Source of the DNA: Erythrocercus mccallii
Lineage: Eukaryota; Chordata; Aves; Passeriformes; Dicruridae
Assembly: GCA_013397435.1 (NCBI GenBank)
Contig: VZRG01000306.1
Location: forward strand, 248,001 to 312,000
Length of the DNA stretch: 64,000 bases
Direction of reading: 5' to 3'
Within the stretch, counting starts at the first letter, position 1. Every line of letters starts with the position of its first letter. Made by a program: the position numbers and the translations under genes. Below the pieces are notes generated by a model. That model ran no database searches, had not been told where the DNA came from, and saw only the letters and a list, made by a program, of their open reading frames with translations. Below are positions 60,036 to 64,000 of the stretch, in pieces.

Positions 60036-63000
60036 CCTAGGCCCCCTAAAACTAATTCTAGGAGTGTGAATATCTAATTTTGTATCTAAGCAATATTGAT
60101 GACAAAACTGGAAGAAACAATGAAATATTCATTCTTCTGGACTTTGACCACTGTTAATTAGATGACTTTTTAGTTTATTTCAGTTTAGGGTTTAACTAAA
60201 ACAGTCAAAATGGCAAGAGCCATTAACATTTCAAAACAGACCTGCTCCTGTTGCTCCATCCACTTCTATAGCATTTGCTAACAGCTCTCAGAATTTTAAA
60301 GATGTTCCACTACTAAACTGCTGATTTGCTCAAAACTGCTGATTACTTTACTATCTAAAACTCTTCTAAATAAAGGGCTTCAGCTGAAATAGATGATTAT
60401 CACTTCTTCATATTTTTCATTCGCAAAGGTTAAAGTGAGGATTATCTACCTCACAGAAGTTCTGTGAAATTTAATTAGTATGCAGATATAAAATTAACTG
60501 AAATATTGTTTTTACCTAAATCTTATTTTACAAATACAAATTTCATATTTTACTAGAAGCAGAAACTGTCTGTACATGGAATTAGACTATACATGATGTG
60601 AAGAAGGATAAGATATGAAACACTGATGGCGACACATAATTTTTGTAATTTTTTGCTTTCTCAGCCTCGTCAAGAAGATGACAATCTGAAATGCAGGTAA
60701 GAGGTTTTCTCTTAGATCATTCCTTCAAGAGCCTCAGAAAAACAGCCTTTGTGCACAGCTGTAAGTAGAAAAAAGCAAATTACAATACTGGAGAGCAGAC
60801 AGAGATGATTTTTTGCAATGTTAGAAAGTTTCCTTGATACTACAGTGGGAGATAGGAGCTGAACCTCTCATGTTTTCAAAAATTTCACTCAAGAAGGAAC
60901 ACCAAGCAATTACAAGAATATTTTCCTGAAGTTAATGGCACTAAGACATTCCCCTGTTTACTGGCTGTACACTCTAGAACCTGTTGCTCAGGAGTTTTGC
61001 AGGGGGGAAGAGTGTAGTATCTGAAAAGAGGAGTTTGTTTCCTCAGTAGCTAATCTTGTGTCTACAACTCACCACAATTCTCAGTGCGCATTTTTGACTA
61101 GTTTCTTCTGTGTGGCTTTTTTTGTTTTTAATGTGCTGATTCATTGTGCAAAGAACATGAATTATGCAATGAAGTAATTGAAAAATCTCTACAAATCATG
61201 CCAGGGGCTCCTCCTCACCACTAACAATGTCATTCTTCATAATTAGCTTTAATTTTCACATGCCACCTTCTACTCCTTTAACTTGACAGCTCAGAAGCAC
61301 AGAGAGTTCTTGAAGCATTCCCGAAGGTGTGTTGACACTGTCCATCAAGGCAGGAGCTAATCTGAGGAAACAAGAGTCATCTTTACCTTGCCAGCCACTC
61401 TCTCCAGGCTTTGCTCTGAAAAGCCATAGTATTACAGAAAGAAGAAGGAAACAATGTAGATCCCAAACAATATGTGCTTTACATTGTGTTGAAAACAACT
61501 TGGCTTCAGGAATTTGGGATTTGGTAACAATCTGGACACCCATGCAGATTACAGCACACAAACACACTGTTCCAGCTGGAAGATGTTCAAACAGGAAAAT
61601 CATTGTCAGCATTATTTATTGCCTGATTTTATTCTCTCCTGTGGAGTTCCAAGCAAACTGTACTAAGCAATTCTTGAAGGAAAGATTTCTGTCCAGTGTA
61701 CTAAAATTGCTTCTGTATTTTCTAAAGAACTGTGCTCTTTTCACTTAAATGATGTTTTGTAACTCATATCTCACAAGTGAATTAAAACCAAAAACAAACA
61801 AACAAAAAAAGATAAGAAAGAACCAGCACTATGTTTCCAACTGGTTCTTCAGTAACAATGTGAATTACAATTCCAGGATGGTTAAATACTGTAACTGGTG
61901 TTGTGAGGACTTTGTGGCTTTGTTTATAGTATTTGGATGAAAGTGGGTTAAATTCCCGCCCCATTACCATCTGCGCTCATATTGATGGCACATATCATTG
62001 CAGTTCAGCCACCTGCAAAGCCTCTGCTGTGTTGTTGGGTCTCTCTGGGACCCTCAGGACTCTGCTGTTTTGACATGGTGGAGCAAGGTGCAGTCAGACG
62101 GATGATTTTAGCTTGCTAAGCTCACTGAGAACTTGTGCCAGAGCTTTGATATAAGGTGAACTTGGACTGAAGGGAGTAGCCTGTACTTACATGAGAACCT
62201 GTTTATAGCCTCTGAATCTAAGACAGAAAACCAGCAGGGTTTCAATTAAGAAACCTGTGTTTCAGCTGGCTGCATACTTCCTTTGGTGTGTGATCAAGGA
62301 CACTGCTTTGTGGTCAGCTCAAGCCATTTTAAAATTATATTACCATTAAGTTCAGTAAGGCAGGTTTTCCTTAAGCAATATTCACCTTTTCAAGCCATAC
62401 TAGTAATGGTCAAATAACTCAGAGTGCTACCTGAAAAATTACTCTAACAATAGCAAAAAGGATAAGTAAAGGCAAGTGTTCAGCTGAGCTAGTGAGTTAC
62501 TCCAATTCATTGTGCTGCTGCACAAGGAGAGAGAATGATGCAAATGGTGTGGTGACTGCCTCAGGGCTGGGCAAACATAGGTCAGTAAAGAGCCACTGTC
62601 TTGCCTAGAGATTGCTGTCCTGCAGCACTTCACTCCCCTGGTGTGGAGCAATCTTTACCTCTGAAAAATTGTGGCTACCAGGAACACACCTTGGCCTATG
62701 CTAAATACTGAACCAACCCATGCTCATGAGGAAGTTTAGGAAAAAATTGGCTAGCACGGATGAAAAAAATGCTGAGACCTGCTGAGCCACATAAGAGTAT
62801 TGAGGATCAGAATGCAGTGCCAAGGAAACCATCCTGACACTATGTAATTTGATGTATAGATGAATAGATGTAGCATAAGGTAGCAATTAGTTTACTACTG
62901 GAAATTCACAGAAACATCAAGATCAAAACTTGGAACTTTGCACGTGTGCCACAACAAGCAGCTTCTCTGCCAAGAAGGGGTTTGCACCCAGAGTTCGTTT

Positions 63001-64000
63001 TCCTATGTCTTTGTCTTTTTGGGCCAGCTCATAGTTGCATTTTCCTTTAAATCTTTTTCTATAAATTGAATTAAATGTAAATTCTGCTAAAACCAAGCAT
63101 TGAAAGGCTAAAGACTTAAAGAGGATTGCAGCCTGTCTCTTACTACAGGTGAAAGGGAGCCAGGAATACACCTGCCAGCTGGGCTGCCTGACTAACAGGC
63201 AGCAGACGAATCCCAGGGGACCACAACATCAGCAACTGAAGCTGACTACAAGTTTTTCTGAGTTGGGCAGGACTCCACAGACCATTCAAAGTTACAAAAG
63301 TACAAAGTAAGAGGAAAAAAAATGCTCCTAAAAAGAAGAAAAGGAGAGGTCCTCCAGAAAAATTTACAATGCACAGCACCTCTGAAACCACAGAGACTGA
63401 GGAGCAAGGTCTCCAGTGTTGCAGAGCTATTATAAGGCTAGAGAAGGATGAACTTAAAAGGCAGCATATCCAGGGTTGAATCAGAAATTGATCTGTAGAA
63501 ACAGCATCTTATTTAATTGAAACAGGAAATGAGATCACTTTTTTTCAGTTTGTTACAGGTCTACTACTGAAAAAACAGTACATGTCTTTAAAACACAAAT
63601 ATTTTCAAGGCTATTTAATAGCTATATTTGCCTCTCATAATTTTTTCTGATTTTAACTAATGATTGATATAATGTTTTGAACAGTTAAGTCCAGATGACT
63701 GCAATTATCTTGTTTCCAGAACAAAATGAGTATCTTTTTCCTGTCTCTCTACTATGTAATGCTTAACTATCTGCATACTTTTCAAAAAGTGTTTCCCTAC
63801 CAAAGTACCAGGAAACTTGTCCATATGGACAATGAGCTATTTAAATACATTTGCAATTTCACTTTAAAAACCAGGCTTTAAGCACAAGATTGTAAGATGG
63901 CCAAACTCAGAAAAAACAAAAACACAGCAACATTTGTGAATACTGCATCATTTTTACAGTTACCTCCTTGCAGGAAAACTGGCATGGACTGCTCAAGAGA

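Larger units (their letters stand above)
54323..64000 (-). other. DLGAP2: DLGAP2 intron (5'-ward, incomplete)
   Basis: This intronic sequence lies upstream in transcript order of the exon at 54322 and runs off the window. I saw no further DLGAP2 exon, so the large N-terminal coding exon should lie beyond 64000. It contains T-rich simple sequence at 55.15, 57.01 and 58.2 kb and a CR1 cluster at 59.0-60.0 kb. The longest open frame (61329-61748, plus) has no recognisable features. Confidence 0.8.

Noticed and set aside
61329..61748. 139-codon plus-strand frame, the second-longest in the window
   Set aside because: It has no recognisable domain, no splice or promoter context and no coding-like composition. 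A chance frame of this size is expected in 64 kb.
1..64000. CRISPR array, operon, phage or toxin system
   Set aside because: No regularly spaced repeats, no bacterial gene packing and no such families appear. All solid evidence points to intron-rich avian nuclear DNA.

Overview
This window is vertebrate nuclear DNA, almost certainly from a bird. The exons are small and split by long AT-rich introns. The recognisable interspersed repeats are mostly short, 5'-truncated CR1 LINE 3' ends, with the typical avian terminal wording in both orientations. There is also one likely solo endogenous-retrovirus LTR and several simple-sequence tracts. I see no bacterial-type gene organisation, operon or CRISPR array. 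The bird order cannot be told from this sequence.

The only gene I can support is DLGAP2 (disks large-associated protein 2, also SAPAP2), on the minus strand. Six consecutive internal coding exons lie in transcript order at 54322-54111, 39086-38939, 35793-35574, 17371-17022, 6967-6882 and 5655-5240. All have AG/GT borders and mutually compatible phases, and together they give 477 codons plus one base of continuous reading frame. The N-terminal coding exons and promoter lie beyond 64000. The exons completing the C-terminal GH1 domain lie below position 1. The protein is a postsynaptic density scaffold. The encoded part carries Ser-Tyr repeats that bind the PSD-95 guanylate-kinase domain, a proline-rich segment, two dynein-light-chain-type motifs and the start of the GH1 domain.

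Region by region (plus-strand order): 1-5239 is a 3'-ward intron with no exon seen. 5240-6967 holds two exons. 6968-17021 is a 10 kb intron with three CR1 fragments and an 18-base N gap. 17022-17371 is a GC-rich exon. 17372-35573 is an 18 kb intron with a CR1 end, a likely 569 bp antisense LTR and a GC-rich unexplained block near 32.3 kb. 35574-39086 holds two exons. 39087-54110 is a 15 kb intron with several CR1 copies, including an opposed pair. 54111-54322 is an exon. 54323-64000 is upstream intron with a nested CR1 cluster near 59.4-60.0 kb.

I did not find a convincing new biological system. The most interesting points are the splice junction that assembles a second GIQV-type motif in DLGAP2, the CR1-in-CR1 insertion, the LTR, and a few uncharacterised non-coding blocks.
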